The position numbers and the translations under genes are program-made. DNA of 64,000 nucleotides, taken from assembly GCF_001590865.1 (NCBI RefSeq), contig NZ_BBUY01000005.1:372001-436000 (forward strand). The letters run 5' to 3'. The stretch is from Streptomyces sp. NBRC 110611 (GTDB lineage Bacteria > Actinomycetota > Actinomycetes > Streptomycetales > Streptomycetaceae). Of the stretch, positions 1-7,098 are shown in pieces. Each line of letters starts with the position of its first letter. Position 1 is the first letter of the stretch. The notes under the pieces were generated by a model that was given only the letters and a program-made list of their open reading frames with translations, was not told the origin of the DNA and did no database searches.

Positions 1-284
1 TCTGTCTCTGGCCGTCTGTCTCTGGCCGCCGCTTCGGCCGGGCGGGCCCCGTGGAGCCGCGCCGACCGCGCTTTCAGCCGTGCTGTCAGCCGTGTTGTCA
101 CGCCGTACCGCTCGCCGTTCCGATGCGCAAAACGAGCTCCGCCGAGCCTACTCCCCCGCTGTGACAGCGGACGGGGCACCCTGGCGCGGCGGGCGGCGCC
201 CCGTGACGACGCACACGACACGCACGACGCGCACGACACATACGACGCACGCGACGCGCACCGCCCGCCGCGGTCCGGAGGTGC
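1..284. other. Left-edge noncoding, repetitive sequence
   Basis: No gene is supported here. The first 30 bases are two copies of a CTGTCTCTGGCCG-like unit. Around 75-110 a CAGCCGTG/TTGTCA motif repeats, and about 205-265 is a degenerate ACGAC/GCGCACGAC run. Open frames across it encode only Arg/Thr/Pro-rich low complexity. The stretch lies downstream of the minus-strand Lrp gene. Confidence 0.5.
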
Positions 285-743
285 CTACGCGACCTCGTCG
301 GGCAGCTCACCGACGCGATTCTCCCACTTGGTGGAGAGCACGATGGTGGTACGCGTACGGGAGACGCCCTTGGTGCCGGAGAGCCGCCGGATGGTGCGCT
401 CCAGGCCGTCCACGTCGCCCACCCGCACCTTGAGCATGTACGAGTCGTCGCCGGCGATGAACCAGCAGTCCTCGATCTCGGCGAGGTCGCGCAGCCGACG
501 GGCGACGTCCTCGTGGTCGGCCGCGTCCGAGAGCGAGATGCCGACCAGTGCGGTGACGCCGAGGCCGAGCGAGGCGGCGTCGACCGTCGCGCGGTAGCCG
601 GTGATCACTCCGGCCGCTTCGAGGCGGTTGATCCGGTCCGTGACGCTGGGCCCGGAAAGGCCCACGAGCCGGCCGAGCTCCGCGTACGAGGCGCGGCCGT
701 TCTCGCGAAGTGCCTGGATGAGCTGCCTATCCACCGCGTCCAT
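285..743 (-). CDS. Lrp/AsnC family transcriptional regulator
   Basis: A 152-residue feast/famine-type regulator, the usual family length. Residues about 3-45 form the winged helix-turn-helix (ELGRLVGLSGPSVTDRINRL contains the recognition helix). Residues about 65-140 form the RAM ligand-binding and oligomerisation domain, with the typical GDDSYMLKVRV strand. Such proteins normally bind an amino acid and regulate genes for its metabolism, often including their own. The gene diverges from a 44-residue ORF across an AT-rich spacer with a perfect 16-bp palindrome, a plausible shared control region. The effector cannot be read from the sequence. Confidence 0.93.
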   Translation of the reverse strand: MDAVDRQLIQALRENGRASYAELGRLVGLSGPSVTDRINRLEAAGVITGYRATVDAASLGLGVTALVGISLSDAADHEDVARRLRDLAEIEDCWFIAGDDSYMLKVRVGDVDGLERTIRRLSGTKGVSRTRTTIVLSTKWENRVGELPDEVA

Positions 744-803
744 GCCCTCAAGCCTTCCAATCTTTACGCATTTTCGAGTTTTGCATGTAGAATCTAAGGC
801 ATA

Positions 804-819
804 CAGGGCCTAGGCCCTG
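804..819. promoter_or_regulatory. 16-bp perfect palindrome in divergent promoter region
   Basis: CAGGGCCTAGGCCCTG is a perfect inverted repeat in the 121-bp spacer between the Lrp-type gene and the small ORF at 865. The bases just before it (about 765-803) are unusually AT-rich for this genome. The position suits an operator or short hairpin. Assignment to the adjacent Lrp-type protein is inference. Confidence 0.45.
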
Positions 820-864
820 CGATTCTTTCCAGCGATCAAAGAAGATCCCACAGGAGTAGTCACC

Positions 865-999
865 GTGTACTCGATCGAGATGGCCTACGCCCGCATGCGC
901 GAGCTGCAGGACCAGGCCAATCGTTCACGTGCCCACAAGCTCGCCCAGCCGCAGTCCCGGCGCCGCTTCGGCCGCGCCACCACGGCCAAGAAGCGCTGA
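865..999 (+). CDS. Small basic conserved protein (44 aa), function unknown
   Basis: GTG-initiated ORF of 44 codons preceded by AGGAG eight bases upstream. The product begins MYSIEMAYARMRELQDQAN and ends in an Arg/Lys-rich tail (RRRFGRATTAKKR). An amphipathic N-terminal helix plus a basic tail suggests nucleic-acid or membrane association, but no function is known to me. Similar short proteins sit beside Lrp-type genes in other Streptomyces as far as I recall. The good ribosome-binding site and Streptomyces-like codon use favour a real gene. It is divergent from the Lrp gene and probably shares its control region. Confidence 0.75.
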   Translation: MYSIEMAYARMRELQDQANRSRAHKLAQPQSRRRFGRATTAKKR

Positions 1000-1035
1000 G
1001 CGCTGAGCCCTCGAAGAGCTACGAGCCAAGAGCAG

Positions 1036-1077
1036 CGAACAGCCACGAGCTGCGAGCTGTCACGAACAGCCACGAGC
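1036..1077. repeat. Short direct repeats after the small ORF
   Basis: CGAACAGCCACGAGC occurs at 1036-1050 and 1063-1077, within a longer run of degenerate ACGAGC/GCGAGC units spanning about 1000-1095. The run fills the gap between the small ORF and the 3' end of ubiX. No terminator-like hairpin was recognised. Confidence 0.5.
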
Positions 1078-1097
1078 CACGAGTTGCGAGCTAAGAC

Positions 1098-1928
1098 TTA
1101 AGAAACGTCCGGGGCCTCCTTCTCTCCCTTGGAGCCACCCCGAAGCTCCCCCTCCCAGCGCCGGTACAACCCGTGCGGCACCTCGGCCGCATCGAGCACC
1201 CGGCCCGCGACGAAGTCCACCAGATCCTGGATGTGCGTCGCCCCCGCGTAGAACGCCGGCGAGGCGGGCAGCACCACAGCGCCCGCCTCGTCCAGCGCGA
1301 CCAGATGCTTCAGCGTCGGCCCGTTCAACGGCGTCTCACGCACCGCCACCACCAGCCGCCGCCGCTCCTTGAGCGTCACGCTCGCCACCCGCTGCAGCAG
1401 GTCCTTCGACAGCCCGAGCGCCACTCCGGCCACGCACGCCGTGCTCGCCGGGACGATCAGCATCCCCTTCACCGGATACGAACCCGACGAGGGCCCGGCC
1501 GCCAGATCCCCGGCCGGCCAGTAGCGCACCCGCGCCAGATCCGTCTCCGGCACCGGGAACGTGGCCGGCTTGCCGTCCGCCCCACGCGCCAGCCACTCCC
1601 GCAGGTCGGTACGCCAGTGCGCATCCCGGAAGGCGATCCCGGTCTCGTCCAGCAGCGTCAGCCGCGACGCCCGGCTGACGATCAGGTCCACCGCCTCGCC
1701 GGCGGCGAGCAGCCCGCGCACGACGGAAGCCGCGTACGGCGTCCCGGACGCGCCGGAGATCCCCACCACCCAGGGACGGCGGGGGCCGGCGCCGCCGTCC
1801 GGCGCGCCGGCGAGTGCCTCGCCGGCACCAGCGGCGTTGCTCTTGCCGGTGCCGGCATTCCCGACGTTGCCGGCGTGGCTGCTGTTGTTGTCGGTGTCGT
1901 TGCTAGTGCTGTTGTGCCGCGGCTCCAC
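1098..1928 (-). CDS. ubiX: UbiX family flavin prenyltransferase (late menaquinone step)
   Basis: UbiX enzymes join dimethylallyl phosphate to FMN to make prenylated FMN, the cofactor of UbiD decarboxylases. The flavodoxin-like domain starts at about residue 50 with WVVGISGASGTPYAA, the family's N-terminal FMN-binding loop; later conserved segments include MLIVPASTACVAGVALGLS and the basic LKERRRLVVAVRETPL phosphate-binding region. Residues 1-50 are an Asn/Gly/Ala-rich extension absent from typical 190-210-residue members, so the true start may lie further in. A UbiD gene and a UbiA-type prenyltransferase gene on the same strand nearby point to the futalosine menaquinone pathway (SCO4490-4492 equivalents, from memory). 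Confidence 0.9.
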   Translation of the reverse strand: MEPRHNSTSNDTDNNSSHAGNVGNAGTGKSNAAGAGEALAGAPDGGAGPRRPWVVGISGASGTPYAASVVRGLLAAGEAVDLIVSRASRLTLLDETGIAFRDAHWRTDLREWLARGADGKPATFPVPETDLARVRYWPAGDLAAGPSSGSYPVKGMLIVPASTACVAGVALGLSKDLLQRVASVTLKERRRLVVAVRETPLNGPTLKHLVALDEAGAVVLPASPAFYAGATHIQDLVDFVAGRVLDAAEVPHGLYRRWEGELRGGSKGEKEAPDVS

Positions 1929-2044
1929 GCATCGAGCCTATCCGGCGGAACCACCGAGCCCCTCACGTCCGTTCTTACGATGCGCCCCTCGCCACGCCTG
2001 GACGGGGGACGCCCCGCCGAGGACAGCCGAGGGGGCCCACCCCA

Positions 2045-2165
2045 GCGCGGGGACTCGGGGACGAGCCCGAGGGCATGGGGACAAGCCCGGGGACACGACC
2101 GGGACGAATCCGGGGACTAAGCCGGGGGGACGAAGCCGGGACCCCGCCGGGGGACGAGAAGGGAC
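2045..2165. repeat. Degenerate GGGGAC-rich tandem repeat
   Basis: The spacer between ubiX and the rhomboid gene carries about seven degenerate copies of a CGGGGAC(G/A)AAGCC-like unit spaced roughly 16-18 bases. It lies just upstream of the chosen rhomboid start and is open in several frames, which makes longer spurious ORFs possible. Confidence 0.5.
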
Positions 2166-2173
2166 GACCGGAG

Positions 2174-2830
2174 ATGGCAGCACGGACGACGGGCTGGGCC
2201 GCGGCAGGGAAGCCGACAGGCCGAGCGAGGGCGGTACGGGCGGGACGGGCCGGGCCCGCGATCTTCCTGATGCTGGGCTGGGTGGCGCTGCTCTGGCTGC
2301 TGGAGGGCGTCGACTTCGTCACCGGGGGCGCGCTGGACACCTTCGGCATACAGCCGCGCGACCCCGACGAGCTGGTCGATGTCGTGCCCGCCGCGTTCAT
2401 GCACTTCGGCTTCGGTCATCTGGCCGCCAATACCGTGCCGTTGCTGGTGCTCGGCTTCCTCGCCGCACTGCGGACCGGCGTGCGCCGCTTCCTCGCCGTC
2501 GCCCTGGTGATCACCCTCACCAGCGGCCTGGGCGTATGGCTGACCGCCCCGCCGGACAGCAACACCGCGGGCGCCTCCGGTGTCGTCTTCGGCCTCTTCG
2601 GCTACCTCCTGATACGCGGCTTCATCGAACGCAAGCTGCTCGACATCGGCATCGGCCTGGCCGTCGGGGCCCTCTACGGATCGATCCTGTGGGGCGCGCT
2701 GCCCACGGACAGCGGCATCAGCTGGCAGGGCCACCTCTTCGGCCTGATCGGCGGCGTACTGGCCGCCTTCCTCCTCCGCGCACGCCCCCGCACCACCCCG
2801 CCCGCCCCCACCATCCGCCCCATCTCCTAA
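2174..2830 (+). CDS. Rhomboid family intramembrane serine protease
   Basis: A 218-residue polytopic membrane protein. The rhomboid catalytic pieces are visible in order: FGHLAANTVPLL, with the HxxxN oxyanion element; GASGVVFGLFGY, with the nucleophile serine of GxSG; and the catalytic histidine in GISWQGHLFGLIGG. The fold cleaves substrates inside the membrane; its targets are unknown. The start at 2174 was chosen because the protein then begins shortly before the first membrane segment and AAGGG lies about ten bases upstream. Longer frames run into GC-rich repeats. The gene is convergent with mqnP. Confidence 0.92.
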   Translation: MAARTTGWAAAGKPTGRARAVRAGRAGPAIFLMLGWVALLWLLEGVDFVTGGALDTFGIQPRDPDELVDVVPAAFMHFGFGHLAANTVPLLVLGFLAALRTGVRRFLAVALVITLTSGLGVWLTAPPDSNTAGASGVVFGLFGYLLIRGFIERKLLDIGIGLAVGALYGSILWGALPTDSGISWQGHLFGLIGGVLAAFLLRARPRTTPPAPTIRPIS

Positions 2831-2965
2831 CCCAAAGCAAACAAGCCACTACGCTACGGAATTAATCGCTCTCCGTAATCGTTGCCGTAAATAAGGAAGG
2901 CGGCACAGAGGCAGGAAGGCAGTACAGAGGCGGGAGGCCAGTACGGAAGCGCGGCCCGCGAAAGG

Positions 2966-3868
2966 TCAGACCGTCAGCCCCCGCACCAGCAGATCCAGCA
3001 GTGCGCAGACGAAGAGCGCGATGCCGATGAACCCGTTGACCTGGAAGAAGGCGCGGTTGACGCGGGTGAGGTCGTGCGGCTTGACGATCGTGTGCTCGTA
3101 CAGGAACGCGGCCACCACGATCACCAGGCCCAGCCAGAAGAACGCGCCGGCACCGGTCGCCAGCGCGTACCAGACGAACAGGGCCGTCGTGACGAGGTGG
3201 CAGCCGCGCGCCCCCCAGATCGCGGCCGGAATGCCGAACCGGGCGGGGACGGACCGCACGCCGATCTCGCGGTCGGTCTCCACGTCCTGGCAGGCATAGA
3301 TCAGGTCGAAGCCGCCGATCCAGATGCCGACCGCGAGGCCGAGGATCACCGCCTGCCAGGACCAGGATCCGCTGATCGCGAGCCAGGCGCCGACCGGGCC
3401 GATCGCCTGGGCGAGGCCGAGGATCGCCTGCGGGAAGTTCGTGAACCGCTTGCCGTACGGGTAGACCACCATCGGCACCACGGCGAGCGGCGCGAGCGCC
3501 AGGCAGAGCGGGTTCAGCAGGGCCGCCGCGCCGAGGAAGACGACGAGCGCGATGAGGGCGCCGGTCCAGGCCGACTTCACCGACACCGCGCCGGTGACCA
3601 GTTCGCGGTGCGCGGTGCGCGGGTTACGGGCGTCGATCTCGCGGTCGATGATGCGGTTCGCGGCCATGGCGAAGGTGCGCAGGCCCACCATGCAGACGGT
3701 GACGAGGAGCAGGCGGCCCCAGTGGATGCTCTTGTCCCACTCGTACATCGCGGTCAGGGAGGCGATGTAGGCGAAGGGCAGCGCGAAGACCGAGTGTTCG
3801 ATCATCACCAGGCGCAGGAACGCCTTGGTGCGGCCCGGCTGCGGGATGGCTGCGGAGGCGCTGGTCAT
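2966..3868 (-). CDS. mqnP: Menaquinone biosynthesis prenyltransferase MqnP (UbiA family)
   Basis: A 300-residue, multi-spanning membrane prenyltransferase. Both Asp-rich motifs of the UbiA superfamily are present: NRIIDREIDARNPRTAHREL (NRxxDxxxD) and YACQDVETDREIGVRSVP (DxxxD), which bind Mg-pyrophosphate of the prenyl donor. In the futalosine route this family prenylates 1,4-dihydroxy-6-naphthoate or a close derivative. The ATG at 3868 overlaps the UbiD stop codon as ATGA, so translation is probably coupled and the longer upstream extension is rejected. It forms a two-gene operon with the UbiD gene. Confidence 0.93.
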   Translation of the reverse strand: MTSASAAIPQPGRTKAFLRLVMIEHSVFALPFAYIASLTAMYEWDKSIHWGRLLLVTVCMVGLRTFAMAANRIIDREIDARNPRTAHRELVTGAVSVKSAWTGALIALVVFLGAAALLNPLCLALAPLAVVPMVVYPYGKRFTNFPQAILGLAQAIGPVGAWLAISGSWSWQAVILGLAVGIWIGGFDLIYACQDVETDREIGVRSVPARFGIPAAIWGARGCHLVTTALFVWYALATGAGAFFWLGLVIVVAAFLYEHTIVKPHDLTRVNRAFFQVNGFIGIALFVCALLDLLVRGLTV

Positions 3869-5325
3869 GAGAGGCCGTACTCCTTCCAGCGGCGGTCCAC
3901 CAGGGCCGCCGTTCGCGGGTCGGACTCGACCATGTCCGGCCAGCCGCCGTCTCTGGTGTAGCCCTCCTCGGGCCACTTCTTCGTGGCGTCGATGCCCGCC
4001 TTGCCGCCCCAGAACTGCTGGTAGGAGGCGTGGTCGAGGTGGTCGACGGGGCCTTCGACGACGGTCAGGTCGCGGGCGTAGTCGGTGTTGCCGAGCGCCC
4101 GCCAGGAGACCTCGTGGAGGTTGTGGACGTCGCAGTCCGCGTCCACCACCACGATGAGCTTGGTCAGCGACATCATGTGCGCGCCCCAGATGGCGTGCAT
4201 CACCTTCTGGGCGTGTTTGGGGTACTTCTTGTCGATCGAGACGATCGCGCAGTTGTGGAAGCCGCCGGACTCGGGGAGGTGGTAGTCCACGATGTCCGGG
4301 ACGATGATCTTGAGGAGGGGGAGGAAGAACCGCTCCGTGGCCCGGCCCAGCGGGCCGTCCTCGGTCGGCGGGCGGCCGACCACGATCGACTGGAGCAACG
4401 GCCGTTTGCGCATCGTGACGCAGTCGATCTTCAGCGCGGGGAACGGCTCCTGGGGCGTGTAGAAGCCGGTGTGGTCGCCGAAGGGGCCTTCGGGGAGCAT
4501 CTCGCCGGGTTCCAGCCAGCCTTCGATGACGACCTCGGCGTTCGCCGGGACCTGGAGCGGGACGGTCTTGCAGTCGACCATCTCGATCCGCTTGCCCTGG
4601 AGGAAGCCCGCGAAGAGGTACTCGTCGATGTCGCCGGGCAGCGGGGCGGTCGAGGCGTAGGTGACCGCCGGCGGGCAGCCGAAGGCGATGGCGACCGGCA
4701 GCTTCTCCCCGCGCCGGGCGGCGACCTGGTAGTGGTTGCGGCTGTCCTTGTGGATCTGCCAGTGCATGCCGATGGTGCGCTTGTCGTGGCGCTGCAGGCG
4801 GTACAGACCCAGGTTGCGTACGCCGGTCTCCGGGTGCTTGGTGTGCGTCAGCCCCAGGTTGAAGAAGGAGCCGCCGTCCTTGGGCCAGGTGAACAGGGCC
4901 GGCAGCTTCTCCAGATCGACCTCGTCGCCCTGGAGGACGACCTCCTGGACGGGCGCGTTCTCGCCCTTCACCTTCTTCGGCGGGACGTGCGTCATGCCCG
5001 CGAGCTTGCCGAACGCCTCGCGGATCCCGACGAACCCATGCGGCAGTTCGGGCTTCAGCAGCCCGCCGATCCTGGTGCTGATCTCGTCGTACGACTCCAG
5101 GCCGAGTGCCTTGAGGAGGCGGCGGTCGGTGCCGTAGACGTTCATGGCGAGCGGCATCGCCGAGCCCTTGACGTTCTCGAAGAGCAGCGCCGGCCCGCCG
5201 GACTTCTGCACCCGGTCCACGATCTCGCCGACTTCGAGGTACGGGTCGACCTCGGCCTTGATGCGCTTGAGGTCGCCGTCCCGCTCAAGGGCGCGCAGGA
5301 ACGAGCGGAGGTCGTCGTAAGCCAT
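3865..5325 (-). CDS. Menaquinone biosynthesis decarboxylase, UbiD family
   Basis: A 486-residue UbiD-type, prenyl-FMN-dependent decarboxylase at full family length. Typical segments include GGPALLFENVKGSAMPLAMN near the N terminus, the EGPFGDHTGFYTP active-site loop and the C-terminal GIDATKKWPEEGY. Its role, removing the ring carboxylate during futalosine-pathway menaquinone synthesis, is inferred from the coupled mqnP gene and the nearby UbiX-type cofactor enzyme. Some authors call the Streptomyces enzyme MqnL (from memory). The downstream ATGA overlap with mqnP indicates a single transcript. Confidence 0.93.
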   Translation of the reverse strand: MAYDDLRSFLRALERDGDLKRIKAEVDPYLEVGEIVDRVQKSGGPALLFENVKGSAMPLAMNVYGTDRRLLKALGLESYDEISTRIGGLLKPELPHGFVGIREAFGKLAGMTHVPPKKVKGENAPVQEVVLQGDEVDLEKLPALFTWPKDGGSFFNLGLTHTKHPETGVRNLGLYRLQRHDKRTIGMHWQIHKDSRNHYQVAARRGEKLPVAIAFGCPPAVTYASTAPLPGDIDEYLFAGFLQGKRIEMVDCKTVPLQVPANAEVVIEGWLEPGEMLPEGPFGDHTGFYTPQEPFPALKIDCVTMRKRPLLQSIVVGRPPTEDGPLGRATERFFLPLLKIIVPDIVDYHLPESGGFHNCAIVSIDKKYPKHAQKVMHAIWGAHMMSLTKLIVVVDADCDVHNLHEVSWRALGNTDYARDLTVVEGPVDHLDHASYQQFWGGKAGIDATKKWPEEGYTRDGGWPDMVESDPRTAALVDRRWKEYGLS

Positions 5326-5413
5326 GCGCTCCAGTATCGGGTACGGACTACCCTGGACGGGTCACCGGGCCCCGTCGAGGGCCCGCCGCCGTACGCAGGG
5401 GGCTCGTTCCGCA

Positions 5414-5821
5414 ATGCTCAGGTATCTGCCGTTCCTCTTGGTCCTGGCGCTGTGGATCTACGCGTTCATCGACTGCGTCAACACCCCTGAGTCGCAGGTG
5501 CGTGGCCTGCCCAAGGCGGTGTGGGTGATCATCGTCCTGCTCTTCGGTGAGGTGCTGATCGGCCCGGTCGCCTGGTTGGTGGCGGGCAAGCAGCGCGGGG
5601 CGGACGGCGGCTCCCCTGCTCGGGCGAAGCCGGGAGCGCGGGGATGGGTCGCCCCGGACGACAACCCCGAGTTCCTCAGGTCTCTCGCGGAGGAGAGCAA
5701 GAAGGAAGAGAACAAGAAGGACGAGGCGCTGCTGAAGGACTGGGAGGCGGATCTGCGGCGGCGCGAGGAGGAGTTGCGGCGCAAGCGGGGCGAGGCTCCG
5801 GAGAGCCGCGACGACAACTAG
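5414..5821 (+). CDS. PLD nuclease N-terminal domain (PLDc_N) membrane protein
   Basis: A 135-residue protein with two hydrophobic segments (residues about 3-20 and 35-55) separated by DCVNTPESQVRGLPKAVW, the hallmark of the PLDc_N family. No phospholipase domain follows: the rest is a charged, probably cytoplasmic tail ending in an Arg/Glu-rich coiled-coil-like stretch. The ATG at 5414 starts directly at the first membrane helix. Function is unknown; such proteins are common actinobacterial membrane proteins. It diverges from the UbiD gene. Confidence 0.88.
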   Translation: MLRYLPFLLVLALWIYAFIDCVNTPESQVRGLPKAVWVIIVLLFGEVLIGPVAWLVAGKQRGADGGSPARAKPGARGWVAPDDNPEFLRSLAEESKKEENKKDEALLKDWEADLRRREEELRRKRGEAPESRDDN

Positions 5822-5822
5822 C

Positions 5823-5862
5823 TTCCGGACGGCAACTGGCTCTTCCGGACGGCAACTGGCTC
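5823..5862. repeat. Perfect 20-bp tandem duplication
   Basis: TTCCGGACGGCAACTGGCTC is present twice without a gap (5823-5842 and 5843-5862), directly after the PLDc_N stop codon. A second pair, GTCGCCGCACGCACG, follows at 5874-5888 and 5891-5905. They look like recent slippage products in intergenic DNA. Confidence 0.85.
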
Positions 5863-5906
5863 TTCCGCGCGGCGTCGCCGCACGCACGTCGTCGCCGCAC
5901 GCACGC

Positions 5907-5946
5907 GTCGCCTCTCCCGTCGTGGGGATGGGGCGGGAGAGGCGAC
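5907..5946. terminator. Hairpin between convergent genes
   Basis: GTCGCCTCTCCCG (5907-5919) pairs perfectly with CGGGAGAGGCGAC (5934-5946). The 13-bp stem lies between the convergent PLDc_N and ccsB genes and could serve both transcripts. Confidence 0.75.
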
Positions 5947-6009
5947 AACGTGGGGAGGCAGGCCCGGCAGACGAGCCCTGGCTTACGAGCCCCGGCGTAC
6001 TGGACGCGT

Positions 6010-7098
6010 CTAGACCCCGGCGTAGGAGTGCAGGCCCTGCACGAAGATGTTCACGCCGTAGTAGTTGAACAGGTAGCAGCCGAAGGCGATCAGGCCCAGC
6101 CAGGCGGCCTTGCGGCCCTTCCAGCCAACGGTGGCGCGGGCGTGCAGGTAGCAGGCGTAGGCGACCCAGGTGATGAAGGTCCAGACCTCCTTGGGGTCCC
6201 AGCCCCAGTAGCGGCCCCAGGCGGCCTCGGCCCAGATGGCGCCCGCGATGATGGTGAACGTCCACAGCGGGAAGACGGTGGCGTTGATGCGGTAGGCGAA
6301 CTTGTCCAGGGAGGCGGCGGAGGGCAGCCGCTCCAGGACGGAGCGGGCGAAGGCGCCGGGCTGCTTGCCGGCCGGGTCGGCGAGCTTGGCCTCGTAGCGG
6401 TCGCGGAAGAGGAACAGCACGGTGGCGACCGCGCCCATGTAGAGCACCGCGCCGGAGATGATGGCGCAGCTGACGTGGATCCACAGCCAGTAGGAGTGCA
6501 GGGCGGGGACGAGCTGGTCGCTGGCGGTGTAGAGGACGGAGACGGCCAGGCCCAGGTCGAGCAGGACGGTGGTGACCAGGGGCAGGCCGAGCCAGCGGAT
6601 GTTCTTCTTGAGGGTGAGCAGCAGCAGGTAGGCGCCGACCGCGACGGCGGCGAAGGTGGTGGAGAACTCGTACATGTTGCCCCAGGGGGCACGCTGTACG
6701 GACAGGGCGCGGGTGAGGACGCCGCCGACGTGCAGCGCCCAGGCCAGGACGGTCAGGGAGATGGCGATCCGGCCGTAGAGGTCGCCCTTCTCCGTGCCGC
6801 CGGCGGCGCCGGGGCCGTCGGGGACGTCGCGGCTGCCGGCGGCGGTCTTGGTGATGACCTGGGGGCGTTCCAGTACGGCCGTGCCGCCGCCCTGCTGGGT
6901 CGACCGGACGGTGACGGCCGCCGGTGCGTTGGCGTGCGCGGTGAGGGCGGCGGCGGTGCGGCCGACCTTGCTGCGGCTGCCGAACACCCACTCGGCCATG
7001 TGCGCGAGGAAGGCGAGCGTATAGACCGCCATCGCGGAGTAGACCAGCAGATTGCTGTTGTGCGCCAGTGTCTCGTTGGCTGCGGCAGCGATGTTCAC
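6010..7098 (-). CDS. ccsB: Cytochrome c biogenesis protein CcsB (ResC type)
   Basis: A 362-residue multi-spanning component of system II cytochrome c maturation. It carries the tryptophan-rich haem-handling motif in the WGRYWGWDPKEVWTFI region near residue 300, which presents haem on the outer face for attachment to apocytochrome. Together with ResB it forms the haem export and ligation complex. The GTG start overlaps the resB stop codon as GTGA, indicating coupling. It is the last gene of resA-ccdA-resB-ccsB and ends at a strong hairpin. Confidence 0.95.
   Translation of the reverse strand: MNIAAAANETLAHNSNLLVYSAMAVYTLAFLAHMAEWVFGSRSKVGRTAAALTAHANAPAAVTVRSTQQGGGTAVLERPQVITKTAAGSRDVPDGPGAAGGTEKGDLYGRIAISLTVLAWALHVGGVLTRALSVQRAPWGNMYEFSTTFAAVAVGAYLLLLTLKKNIRWLGLPLVTTVLLDLGLAVSVLYTASDQLVPALHSYWLWIHVSCAIISGAVLYMGAVATVLFLFRDRYEAKLADPAGKQPGAFARSVLERLPSAASLDKFAYRINATVFPLWTFTIIAGAIWAEAAWGRYWGWDPKEVWTFITWVAYACYLHARATVGWKGRKAAWLGLIAFGCYLFNYYGVNIFVQGLHSYAGV

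Noticed and set aside
80..433. Overlapping ORFs at the left edge
   Set aside because: They encode Thr/His/Arg low complexity from ACGAC repeats and overlap the antisense of the Lrp gene.
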